A stretch of DNA of 64,000 bases from Gonatopus flavifemur (lineage: Eukaryota > Arthropoda > Insecta > Hymenoptera > Dryinidae): the NCBI GenBank assembly GCA_018340375.1, contig JAFFJZ010000001.1, forward strand, positions 78,918,001-78,982,000. The letters run 5' to 3'. Shown in pieces: positions 47,501 to 59,150 of this stretch. Below the pieces are notes generated by a model that ran no database searches, had not been told where the DNA came from, and saw nothing but the letters and a program-made list of their open reading frames with translations. Each line of letters begins with the position of its first letter. Position 1 is the first letter of the stretch. The translations under genes and the position numbers were made by a program.

Positions 47501-48199
47501 TTTTTGCCTACTGGCTTCATTTGACTACCGTAGAATAGAGCCACACCTTCTTCCTGCTCATCTCATGGCGAGCAATTCATCGGAAACCTGCCGAGTTACA
47601 CCACCTCGAGACATCGTTTTTCTTCGAACTGATTGAATGATGTAATACATATTTCCTGATGATTGAATCGAATGATAGGGGGGAGGGGGTCAAGTCGTAT
47701 CTTTTTCTTATAAACCTCCCGTTATTTTAACCGATAACTACATCCGCCAGAGTAAGCACACGAACTGCACCCGGGTATTTGAATATTCTATGGACATTCA
47801 TAAAACGTTTCAGTCTCATTAGCATATCTTATGCATATGTTTTTACATTGTTGTAGGGTTTTAGAATTAGTAATTCCTGAGAATCTCTGTTATTCATCAA
47901 AATATCTCAGATTAACTCTCCACGGAGGACCTATGGATTCAAAGACCCATGTAGTTCGCTGTTTTCGAAATTTTTCGTAATTTTAGTGCAAGTATGAAAA
48001 GAATAAAGATATTATCTCGATATTATCACCGCAAAAAACTTGGTTTTGAAAGTTGAAAGAATCCATTTATCATATACAGAATAGTAAATCTTTCCACTAA
48101 CCTAGCTCAAAACTCGCTGCCCCAGTTGATTGAAATGTTGTAAGAGCAACATGGTCAACTAAAGCAACAAATTACTAGTAAGTTTTTCAGTATTATATA
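44571..48199. other. Non-coding DNA with a GA-rich microsatellite
   Basis: A (GA)n-type run occupies about 45409-45437. 46600-47760 is more balanced in composition, with purine- and pyrimidine-rich runs but no open frame that I can support. The rest is AT-rich. Confidence 0.4.
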
Positions 48200-48393
48200 A
48201 ACCCAGAAAAATGGTTTGCTTGAATATGAACCGACTAGACATTTTATTCTATTCAATAAAATTTCACTTGATTCAAGTGAATTTTATTTGAAATGAATGA
48301 AAATTCGTTCGGATGAGATGAGATTTTCATTTGATCCAACTAAAACTCCAGTAAGTCAATTCATATAAATCCAAACATGAAATTTTCTGGGTG
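48200..48393. mobile_element. TA-flanked MITE (AACCCAGAAAA)
   Basis: Terminal AACCCAGAAAAATGG and ..ATTTTCTGGGTG are complementary, with TA at 48198-48199 and 48394-48395. Internal ttgaat..aaatttcacttgattcaagtg and mirrored words complete the symmetry. 194 bp, no ORF of its own. Confidence 0.65.
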
Positions 48394-50486
48394 TATTTGG
48401 CATGGCCAACTAAAATGCTGAAAAATCCTAGTTGAATAATTCGTTGGAAATTGTATTCTTCAAATGCATCCTCTATCGGAAACTCGTTCGACTGGTCATC
48501 AGATACGAAAATTGCGCAGATGCGCAACACGAATTACACGCTCAAGACACAAGAGAAAATCGCCACAGGGGTTCCAGAGTCTGCGTTACGTAGCTGCAAC
48601 CACGTAACTCTCGTTAAGGGGTTTCTTAATAGAACTGGTGGTGGACCACCCTCGTATTTGTGGTAATATAATTTACAGGGAACATTAACCGGTCATGCGC
48701 CACCTGCTGTTGTCTTTCGTACGTACGATACAGTACCATACGTTCATGCATTGTTTCCTCGTTCCAATTGACCCACAAGAGAGACTCGAAACGAAGAGAT
48801 TTTGCTTCGCATGTTCAAAAACACTTGATCTTTTTCAATTGTATATTAAAAATTTACAAACCCGCTCCACGATTTATTTGAATTTTCATCAATGATATAG
48901 ACATTGGTACAAAACATGGTATTGTCAAAATCACTCGTAATTCGCATTCCCCGCTCAAATTGATTTTGTTAGTTCAATTTATCATTGGAGAGGAACGGAG
49001 GGAGGGAAAAAAATCATACACAAATTCGTTTTTTATATTCGTATAAATCAAGGAAAAAGAATCATTGTAGGATCTACCATAAGGAGGAAAGCTTATCGGT
49101 TTCCAACGCCGAGCTACTTCCTGTCCCGATACAATATTTACGAGGCGATGCATCATAACCGACAATGGCTCATAACACCCTCGCAAAAAACACCTCCTAC
49201 CCCTTTTCGGTTCCCTCCAGATACGTTTCAATGTGTTAATATATGTATACGTATACCCGAGGAGACATATACCAGTTTCAAGGTTTCCAGGCATAAACTG
49301 GAGATGGAACAAAAATGAGGGTCTTCCATTCACGTACGTGTGTGCGTACGAGTGTAGGGTATGCATCACGTATATATACATGTATGTACATGTTGAAAAG
49401 ACCCTATCGTATTAGAACTCAACAGATAACTCTTATCTCTGAAAAGCAGTATTCTTACAGAGTTCCAACTTAAAGAGAGAAGCAAGAAGAGGGTTTTAGT
49501 TTTCCAAAAGACCACATTCACTCGCGAACGAATAATTTCGAGACAATTGTTACTTAAATGATCTTAAATACACAATTGTAGAATAAACGGATGTCATATT
49601 CAAGATCAATTTCAACTGCTAACTTCACCTTGTTATTGATAATACAAGGTAGTATACAACTCAATATTACAAAATGACATTCACAAACCACACACAAACA
49701 TTATATAACCCACGAAAGAGAGCATAAAATTCAGATGTGAAAGGAATCAAAAAGCGATAGGTTTTCGCACAAACAAGGAAGATCCAACGAGCGCTGCTGG
49801 TATACAGGCAAATAACTGATACTGGTTTAATGCTCCATGTGACTAAGCTATCAAAGTTTGCGATCAGAGCCTGGGTGATCTTGGGGAGGAACGAATCGAG
49901 GGTATGGCGCTTACCCTCGATCGAAAGACTACCTCTAGCAAGGGGCAACCGTGCACTCACCCCTTGGATTCAACTAAATCCACTAAACATATACCTTCCG
50001 CTTCGTTTAACCACCGAATATGTTGTAGATTCACTTCAGTCGGCGTTTACGTTCGACAAGTCGACTAATTAGATTTGCTTTAAAATACAAACATATGTTC
50101 ATTCAATTCACTATTACTTTTCACGTAGTTTGCCATGAATATGATTCAAAGATCGTGGGAATTAGTTCCAGAATAAATAATTTTCAATACTTGGTGAGAA
50201 ATAGATGAAACCATATCATTAAATTTGAATGAGAATAATTTTTAGCCTCCTGGTAGCAAAAAATCCTGGGTTGAGATTCAAAGAAAACTTTGATCCAATA
50301 TTGTAAATTCAGGGCCAGTTGATTTGGCAGTACTGAATTGGAGTCGAAATGTGAGATAAAATACTTGTATCAACTAGTTAAGTTGTCAATTTTTTACCAA
50401 CTAAGAGAAACAGTTACGTCGACGGCTTAATATTTGGGATACACATCACCTTGGATGAGTCAATCAACACATAGTCACGCTAACTA
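48394..50486. other. Unassigned DNA, no supported gene
   Basis: 48.45-48.9 kb and 49.0-50.07 kb contain overlapping ORFs of 60-135 codons on both strands with somewhat higher GC, but no domain, start context or splice series. 49830-50060 reads like a fragment of a repeat (gcaaggggcaaccgtgcactc), though no second copy is present here. Confidence 0.3.
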
Positions 50487-51640
50487 CCCAGGTAAGAAAT
50501 GCCAATATTGACAACTGGCCCATGCTTGGCAAAATACTGGGCTGCCAAGCATCGCGAACCAATATTGGTCCAATATACAACCGTTGTTCATTCTAGAAAC
50601 CATACCGGGTTCCATAGGGAATGCCAATATGACAACTGGTGCAAGCTTGGCAAAATATTGGGCTGCCAAACATGGCGAACCAATATCAACCCAATATAAA
50701 ACCGTTTGTTATTTGAGAACCCACGCCATGTTTCATAAGGATTACCTATACAACAAGTGGTTCAAGATTGGCAAAACATTAAGCTGCCAAGCATGGTGAA
50801 CCAATATCGGCCCAAAATTAAACGATTTGCAGGGTTCAGACAAGTTTTGTTCAATCAATTTCCCTGAGTGTTCCCTGTGATTTCCCTGAGTAAAATTCTA
50901 ATTTCAAGAAATCATGAATATGTCCCTGAACATTTTTTCCTCGGTGTATAATTTCTCAGATTCCACGATTAAAAATTAAGGAAATATGTCGTAGAAAATG
51001 AAAAATAGAATTAACGAACAAATTTTTATTTTGAAAAAATTTTAATGATTTCCCTGAGATTTACAGGTTTTTGGGAGTTTTTGATCATTTTCCTGAGAAT
51101 TCCCGTTGTTTTGAGTCCAATTTTTATTTCCCTGAGTTTTCCCGAATTTCCTGGAATTCCAGTTCTGTCTGAACCCTGATTTGTTATTTGAAAATCTATA
51201 CCACGTTTCGTAGGGAATGTCATTACAACAAGTGGGTGAAGCTTGGCAAAATATTAAACTGTCAAGCATGGTGCACCAATATGGGGCCAATGTACAACCA
51301 ATGTTTATTTGAGATCCTATGCCACATCTCCATGTTTGTGATTTTTACAGAGTTGTACCGATAGCCCTGGTAAAAATCTTATTGTTTTCTATGGAAAATT
51401 TTTAGCACGGGGGGCATGAAAAATGACGTCATTTTTCTCTTCAAGAAGTATGTTTGAAGAATCAGGTTGAAGCATGGCCAAAGTTAATATACACAAATTG
51501 GGCCATGCTTGGCATTGCATTCTGGCCCAATATTGAGTACCAAGCCTGGGCCATTTTTTCTCATGGATTCTGGCCCAATATAAGTCATAATTGGGCCAAG
51601 ATCGGGCCGAGCTTGGGCCATTTGTTAATTCCTACCTGGG
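50487..51640. mobile_element. Inverted copy of the 20.6-kb TGGGCC-rich element
   Basis: Starts CCCAGGTAAGAAATGCC and ends AATTCCTACCTGGG; TA lies on both outer sides (50485-50486 and 51641-51642). It matches 20575-21479 throughout in reverse complement, apart from the insertion at 50830-51178. The TA duplication suggests a Tc1/mariner-type mover, although the size and repetitive interior are unusual. Confidence 0.75.
50830..51178. mobile_element. Nested MITE with CAGGGTTCAGACA ends and ATTTG duplication
   Basis: Perfect 13-bp terminal repeats CAGGGTTCAGACA / TGTCTGAACCCTG, with ATTTG duplicated at 50825-50829 and 51179-51183. The copy of the host element at 21.1 kb lacks the 349-bp insert and shows a single site (on its complement, catttgtcatttg). 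ttccctgag words recur inside on both strands. A 5-bp duplication does not fit the usual 8 bp of hAT, so the superfamily is open. Confidence 0.85.
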
Positions 51641-53550
51641 TAACGTAGTAATAGTTACAATTGTCAATCAGTTTTAATTACTTCTCGTGGATGGTCGAAA
51701 ATCGACTATGTAATTCCTACTACAAATATTCTGTTTTTTCCGTGTAACATATAGTAATTTGATCTACTCCGTGTCAATGCCTTGACATGGATCTGAGTTC
51801 ATTACATTGGTGCCTGGATATGCGACTGCAACGTTCATGGAATGTTTAAGAAATCCCCTGTAAATTTTACATTGGTTGTTGTTAATTCAACACAACTGCT
51901 CACATGAATTCAATTGGAGTGATATTTACATTGGAACCAATGTTATATTCACATTGTTACTGAAGTAAATGGGAGTAGTGTTGCTTTCAAGTGACTATGA
52001 TAACAATGTAAATTTAACAGAACTGTGTGGTGAATTTTACATAAGAATCACACTGTAATCGTTACCTTATTTTTAATGTAATTTTTGCATGGTCATTATT
52101 TTCCGTGTACTGGAGAGATTTTCTGAACACCCGCTAACACCCCAAAACCACACAATTCCTTGTTTCAGCAACACAAGAGGAAATTCCAAACACTTGCTAA
52201 GGTATTTTTAAATAAATGAGTGTTTTTAATATACCCGGGGAATGACTGCGAAATGACTGGAATAAGGGTTTTAGAAGGATTTGTAATGCCAGATCTTGGG
52301 GAACGAAGAGAGGAAAAGTTGAAAACTAACGATACCCTTGCCAATATTTTGAAGGATTTCGAATCCCTGACGAAACAGCAACAACGCCCAGCACTTTACG
52401 TTGTATACGCCCATACATGAAATCTGAATACATTATGAAGCAATATAGTTTGAATGTTTGATTCTCCAAACTGAGGATGATCGAAAATAAGGATGAACGA
52501 GAGACCGAAGATGGTGATGTTGATTAAAATGGTGATGAAGATAATGATTATGCGGCACAAGTTACCTAATAGAACACCCTGTTATTACAAGAAAGCATTG
52601 TTTTACGCAGGCTCTATAATTGACCGGTTACCGTTACATCACACGTAATCATCCCATTTTTTTATTCTTTCAATGTCTCAGGATTGGTAAAATGCTACCG
52701 AAATACATTCTTGCCCTTGCGACCTTGAATAACTGTACACGAATTCAGTTAAATACACACAAATGAGAAACAGGATTGTCTGTTCCAGATGATAATCTTG
52801 TCTGATCCATGATTTTTTTCTAATTCAATCTATCACGTGAATTGTCATTTATCTCAACATCTGATAATCACAAAGCCTCAAAACTTGTTGTATACGAAGT
52901 AATCTCTCTGGAAATACGATATTCAAGATATTCTTCAAGATATTCTATTCCTATGAGTATTTATCAGGTCCGGCCGATAATATCGATAAACGCCAATAGA
53001 TCATCGAATTCCCCATAGAATGTCATGGAAAGCCTCGAGTACTATGACAATAACCGCATACAAAGCGATAAGATATGAACGAATCGAATAGATCGATCGA
53101 TTTTAAAAAGTTTCTGTGAACCAAATTTGTATTTTGTATGAATACTTAATGCAATTCTTTACGAAAATGCCTCTTCATTTAAAAATGTCTCTCCAGATCT
53201 TGAAGGAAACAGGATTGATAGGTGCATACCGGATTTTTTAGAATTCATCAATGTAAACTTCAGTTTGGCACTATTCGCCAAGTTGAAACAATTGAAGTGC
53301 CTCATCATTCTTCTAAAGAGAAAAAAGTATTCTAGTTGGTTAATTGAATGTCAAAAATTGTTATTTGGATATGGATTGTTTTCTTATACAAACAAATTTT
53401 TTATTTGCATGATAATAACCGAAAAATAAATTCTTTCACATGAACAAAATATTCATTTCTGTCAAAGAAATATCTACTTCGACCTATTCAAATAACAATT
53501 TCTTGATCATAACTGACCATAATTGAAAATAGCAATTGCTACATTTTGTA
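51641..53550. other. Non-coding DNA, one possible degraded MITE
   Basis: Around 51730-52115 the words ttttttccgtgtaa and ttattttccgtgtac plus repeated taaattttaca words suggest one or two decayed CACGG-type MITEs. The remainder, including the 66-codon frame at 52220-52420, has no supported function. Confidence 0.35.
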
Positions 53551-54649
53551 CACTGTAAAAAAAAACTGGAGATTTACTGCGCAACTGAACTGGAAATTTC
53601 CAGTGCTAGTACTGAAATGTGGATATTCCAGTACATGTACAGATATTTTGTTGGTACGGTACTGAAAATTCACCAAGCATAACTGAAAATTCAGTCCTTG
53701 TACTGGAATTTTCAAGTTTGGGATTGTGTACTGAAATTTTGCCATGATTTCGCGGAAATTTTGCTGGCTCGTACTACAATTTCACAGTTCTTGTGCACCA
53801 AAAAAAAGTATCCCCCCAATAAGGACTTGTAAAAAAATTCGAATTTAGAAAAAAAAACCTAATTGTGGGTACACTGGAATTCTACAGGTTTTGAACCGCA
53901 ATTTTTGGGTTGTGTGATGGACTTTTCCAGTTGCTATGCAACGAAATTTCCCAGTCATGCTGGAATTTGATCACTGTTGCACTGAAATTTTCCACTTCTG
54001 TTGGACTTCGTCATTTCTGGTAGGAAAAATTTGAAGTCTCCATATTGAAAATTTCCTGATTGAGATTTTGAATAATAATTGTAATTGTAGCAAATCAAAT
54101 TGATGTATGAGGTTTTTCAAAGATTCATTCTTTTGTGTATTCTAGATATGGAGCATATGTAGTAATAATAATCTCCGAACCTTTTTTGTAAATTGCCGAA
54201 CAAAAGTTTGTGAATTCCCAAAAATCTTCGTGAAATCACAAAATTTTTTGAATGTTTACAAACTTTTGTTTGGTAATTTACAAAAAAAGTTTGTGTAAAA
54301 AACTGCCAAACTTCTTTGGCAGTTTAGGAAGTATATTTTTTACAGTGAAGTTTCTCAGTCATCTTGAAACACAAGGACCGTGCAAAATCACTTTGTGTGA
54401 GCAATTTTTTTTCAATTTCCATGAATATTTCAGCATTAATTTTCCAGTACATGTCTTGGAAAAGTCCAGTTTGTGTACTGAAAAATTCCAGTACTGAGGC
54501 TCAGCAAATTTCCAGTTCTGTTGCTGAAATTCCATAAAATTTGTACTGAATTTTTGCAGTACAAATGTGCTAAAATTTTCCAGTACATGCACAGGTTAAT
54601 AACTTCCAGTACATTTACTGGAATTTTCCAGTGAACCTTTTTTACAGTG
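53551..54649 (+). mobile_element. TA-flanked 1.1-kb element, copy A
   Basis: Ends CACTGTAAAAAAAAACTGGAG and TTCCAGTGAACCTTTTTTACAGTG, with TA outside at 53549-53550 and 54650-54651. The interior is full of palindromic ttccagtacatgtactggaa-like words. It is repeated in reverse as copy B, 188 bp away. Between about 54166 and 54336 it has its own insert, which contains a 32-bp inverted repeat (54182-54213 with 54256-54288). Non-coding. Confidence 0.75.
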
Positions 54650-54837
54650 TATCGTAGAAAAGTTCTTTTCGGTATTATAAAAAACAATGGAGATGTAATG
54701 GAGGGTAACGGAGATAATTCACCATGAACATTTTTCATTGTTTAACTTCTTCATTGAGAAGAAAAATATGGGAACAAACACGTATCATTCGAACATTGAA
54801 AAAGAATTACTCTTATTGTAAGTGTCACTATTACGTA

Positions 54838-55939
54838 CACTGTAAAAAAATTTCACCGGAAAATTCCAGTACATGTACTGGAAGTCATTAACCTGTACAT
54901 GTACCGGAAAATTTCAGCACATTTGTACTGCAAAAATTCAGTGCAAACGTTATGGAATTCCCGCATCAAAACTGGAAATTTTCTGAGCCTCGGTACTGGA
55001 ATTTTTCAGTACACGAGCTGGACTTTTCCAGGACATGTACTGGAAAATTAATGCTGAAAATATCCATGAAAATTGAAAAAAAATTGCTCACGCAAAGTGA
55101 TTTTGCAGGGTCCTTGTGTTCCAAGATGATTGAGAAACTTTTGATCGTTCATTTGGATGGACAGAAACTCATGTCTACCTAACAGGATTTGAACCCACAC
55201 TTTTCTACCTGCCTACCAACTGAAACCTAAGACCTAACCGATGAGCTATAGCGCGACATGTTGGAAGGCCAGCTTTGGTTACTACATATTCTTCATATCT
55301 TGAACACAATAGGTTAAGTCTTGGAAAAACCTCATATATCAATTTCATTGGCTACAATTACAATTATTATTCAAAATCTCAATCAGGAAATTTTTAATAT
55401 AAAGACTTGAAATTTTCCTGCCAGAAATGACGAAGTCCAATAGAAGTGGAAAATTTCAGTGCAACAGTGATTAAATTCCGTTGCATAGCAACTGGAAAAT
55501 TCCATCACACGACCTGAAAATTGCAGTTCAAAACCTGTATAATTCAATTGCATAGTAACTGGAAAATTCCATCACAAAACCTGAGAATTGCAGTTAAAAA
55601 CCTGTATAATTCCAGTATACCAACGATTAGGTTTTTTTTTCTAAATTCCAAATTTTTTCTCAAGTCCTTTTTGAGGGAATATTTTTTTTTGCTGCACAAG
55701 AACTATAAAATTGTAGTACGAGCCGGTAAAATTTTCGCGAAATCATGGCAAAATTTCAGTACATCATCTCAAACTTGAAAATTCCAGTACAAGGACTGAA
55801 TTTTCAGTTATGCTTGGTAAATTTTCAGTAACGTAACAACGAAATCTCTGTACATGTACTGGAATATCCATATTCCAGTACTAGCACTGGAAATTTCCAG
55901 TCCAGTTGCACAGTAAATTTCCAGTTTTTTTTTACAGTG
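54838..55939 (-). mobile_element. TA-flanked 1.1-kb element, copy B, inverted
   Basis: Reverse-complement match of copy A from its start (CACTGTAAAAAAATTTCACC) to its end (CCAGTTTTTTTTTACAGTG), with TA at 54836-54837 and 55940-55941. Where copy A carries the hairpin insert, this copy carries the tRNA-like sequence at 55173-55257. The many short ORFs reading KFQ/ENFS/WNFS are repeat translations. Confidence 0.75.
55173..55257 (-). repeat. tRNA-like sequence inside copy B
   Basis: On the minus strand TAGCTCATCGGTTAGG (A box, 55248-55233) is followed by GGTTCAAATCC (B box, 55195-55185), and the 85-nt unit begins GTCGCGC and ends GTAGAC. The T-stem does not pair, so it is not a working tRNA. It shares the A-box and post-B-box sequences with 44481-44570. 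Confidence 0.45.
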
Positions 55940-58167
55940 TAGTCTGAATCAAGTGAAACGTCTAAATTCGGAATCGTCGAACATTGAACTTGTGGTTTAC
56001 CTTGAAGAAAAGAAGGATAAAATCAAACAACTCTAATTAACTAATTAACATTCCTAATTATTTCAATAATTTTGTATTGACTATGATTCAAATAAATTCC
56101 CCTTCTGGAATCTAATGTCATTGTCTGTTTGTACTTTGATATTATTGTACGTAATATTTACTGTCAGTAGCACAGAAAAAAATTTTTGGAGAATAGAAAA
56201 TCGTCCAAAAGTCCACGTAAATATAATAATTGAAGATTCGGATCTGTCCCCGTTTACTCCTCGCCATCCCACTGATTTTATTTTACGGAATCCTATTGCG
56301 CGTGTGGAATCAATTGTACCTTTTCCGACAATACTTTCGCTTTGAAATTTTTAATACAATGATTCATCTGCCTTGGAATATGTGTTATCAAATTGTTATT
56401 TTTAGACATCTTCGACGCCAACATGAAATATGGATTCTGTTTACTTAATGATTACCGCTTCATTAAAATGTAGTTATCAATTTCAATTGAAATCAATAAA
56501 TGTTGTTGGAAGTTAGGGAGAAAATATCACTAATTTCATTGTCCTGGTTATGAAATTCCATTCAAAAATCTCCGTACATTGACTGAGCGATATTTCATTC
56601 TTATATTTTCAAAGAATTAGTTTTTATTTGTTTGTCAATAGCGTTTTGATGATAAGTGATAATCACAAGGTGAAAAAAGATTATAAAATTCCCAATAATT
56701 CATGAAAAATGAACCATTGCACGGAAAGTTCAACATCATTATTTTTTGGAAATCAGAAATTCTTTGGTATGCTTATGTTCTTTGTATGAACTTTATATAA
56801 CAATCTGACTTTCAGTATCCACGCATCATCAAAGTCTCAAGAATATCTCAGAATATCGTTTTGGCATTATTAGGAGGATACGCGCGGATAGGTGTTTCTT
56901 GGATCTTCGCAGATTGACTCCTAAAAATGTATATATTTCACTTTATTACTGAAGCACTTGTGTCTGGAAAAAATACAACCAAATGGAGCCCCACCTCTAA
57001 GCCCGCATCCTCTTAAGATATTGTAGTAATTCCGGAATATACGAAGGCTCTATTCAAGAATCAAAAAAATATTGTTTTGGTTCACAATTGGGTTTCAAAT
57101 TTTTCTTGAAATGGAAAAATATTCCCTCAATTCAAAGCAAGTGTATTTGAAACAAGAAAGATATTGTTTTCGTTATATATGAGACAATGGGTGTGCGATC
57201 GAGACAACTTTCTTTTTTACGTACATCAACTTCTTGTTTCCTTCACTTTTAGATAGTTTCCAAGAATTCAGTATTTTTTTCTTTTTGAAAAAAGTAATTA
57301 GATCTCTATAGTTCTGAATAGGTGTGAGTCGATCTGGAGAGCATCAACTTTTTCCATATGTTTCAGATCTACGTAGATCCGCTCCGGTGGAAGAAGAATT
57401 CTCTGAAAATCTCTAAAAATTTGAGGGGGTTCCGGTAAAAGGTTTTTCAGAGGAACTCAAAGGTGTTCATAGTTTTTCAGACAAATTCCTAGTTCCCCAG
57501 ATATACTCATAGATGTTCCGAGGAATTTCCAGTGAAAAAAAACCCCATATAGCATATCCGTTCTAAAAAAATTCGAAAAGATTTCTCAAGAACCCTTGAG
57601 AAATCTTTTCAATGCTTTTGGAGTTTTGAAGCTATCTGGAATGTGTCCAATAAGCAAGATTTTTTTAGGATTTTCCACAGATTTTCAAAAATTTTTTCAG
57701 AGTTTTTGAGTGAAATTTAGAGAAATTTTCAGAGGTTTTCAGACAATTTTTTTCCCACCAGGATAATCCTCCAGGTTAAATAATTCTTCTCGGGAAATTC
57801 CCCTCATCTAAGACCATTTTGAATTCTGATTATTTCTTGTATTTGAAATGTGTATTCTGATCCAAATTTGTATATCGAATAAAATTAATTTGCTATAGTA
57901 GAATCCAAATAGATACACATATTAAATGCGCAGTATTGAAATTTGTTCAAGTTAACATGGATGCCGAATCGTGAAAAATAAAAATTAGTCATCGAACTCT
58001 CCCTTGGTATCTCCATGTTGGCTGTTAGGTTGAGTGCCCGATATATTTCAAATCACACTCGTTGCGTGACCTGTAATTTATTTGAGTGATGTAGTACCAA
58101 GGTCATGATACAAAAAATAGATAACATTTTCCATTCGAGCATTGCCCTCATGAATTCTATATCTTTG
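55940..58167. other. AT-rich non-coding DNA
   Basis: No gene supported. 57380-57760 is rich in ttttcagagg and ttttcagaca-like words in both orientations (also gagaaatcttttc), probably an old repeat with a center near 57590. The two short ORFs at 56.1-56.4 kb lack any support. Confidence 0.35.
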
Positions 58168-58497
58168 TTATACTATTGTGAAAACCTCGAGTTTTGTCCA
58201 TGACTTTGTTTGGTAATCCAAAAAATTCCCAAATAATTCCACTCGATGGGAATATTCAAGCACCAAAACAAGCGAGCTGAATTCTACGCCAATGTTGTCC
58301 ATGAAGTATGGGTTCAACGGAAATTTTAGGTGCATGAGAATACAATCCGATCGTACTCTAGCCTCAAGTCGATGTATAGATGAGTATTTACTTAGTAAAA
58401 TTTCCTGCATTAGATTCCATTTGTGCTCTGGACTGATGTTCGGCAAAGATTGACTTTGTACGTAATAAGCGATACTCTCTAAATTCTTTAGAGTCAA
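58168..58497 (-). CDS. Possible terminal exon, function unknown
   Basis: A minus-strand open frame of 109 codons with protein-like composition (LKNLESIAYYVQSQSLPNIS, then KWNLMQEILLSKYSSIHRLE and LNPYFMDNIGVEFSSLVLVL). A fair acceptor (tttttgactctaaag) lies at its start, and an AATAAA (58082-58077) follows the stop by about 85 bases. I recognise no family. An upstream exon was not found; a MITE begins 30 bp upstream. Confidence 0.33.
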   Translation of the reverse strand: MTLKNLESIAYYVQSQSLPNISPEHKWNLMQEILLSKYSSIHRLEARVRSDCILMHLKFPLNPYFMDNIGVEFSSLVLVLEYSHRVELFGNFLDYQTKSWTKLEVFTIV

Positions 58498-58527
58498 AAA
58501 TTCACTTTTGAACAGTGAAAATACTGC

Positions 58528-58671
58528 AAGTCCAGGAAGAGTGAGATTTTACTCCTAAGGAGTGACTTTTCACTCCATAAGATTGAACTCTCTCTCGAAC
58601 AGAGTGGAAATTCACTCTTATGGAGTGAAAACTCACTCCATAGGAGTGGAATCTTACTCTTGTTGGACTTT
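58528..58671. mobile_element. Palindromic MITE (AAGTCCA..AAGAGT)
   Basis: aagtccaggaagagtgagat at the left is mirrored by atcttactcttgttggactt at the right, followed by matched ctcctaaggagtga and ttcactccata blocks. The interior repeats the word ACTCC/GGAGT. About 144 bp; no clear target duplication. Confidence 0.65.
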
Positions 58672-59150
58672 ATAACAACATCACAGCATTATTTTCCCTC
58701 TCTAGTTCCCCGCAAGCACAGGTGTTATAAACTCGTGACCCAGGTCAAAATTTTCCTCTCTAACAATTGGACCATCTCAGACCGTATCGTGGCCTTGACC
58801 GGCCCAACTCGGCCCAAGGTTGTAATGTGTAATCTGATTCGTTATAATTCCTAATGGGAATTATAATTTTATTATTTCTTCAAACTCCAATGAATTTTGA
58901 AAGAAGACGTTTCTTGAATAATAATGTATGATATAAGGCATTCCTCTCTATAATATCTCAATACTTACCCTCTCGTTGAAGGAACTTTTTGAAAAGATCA
59001 CACCCTGAATGGATCACAGAATGACTTAAAAATTAGTGATCGAGAGGGAAGTGGAACATTTTAAGGTAAATTGAAATGAGTACTCGTGATTATAAAATAG
59101 GAGAAAAAATATATTTAACTAAAAAAATATATAATTACATTTCAAAATAT
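58672..59150. other. AT-rich non-coding DNA
   Basis: Nothing supported; A/T-rich tail-like sequence occurs just downstream of the minus-strand ORF that follows. Confidence 0.35.

Noticed and set aside
53539..55778. Many short ORFs with repeated ENFS/WKFS/YWNF motifs
   Set aside because: They are translations of ttccagtacatg-type repeats in the inverted element pair, not repeat proteins.
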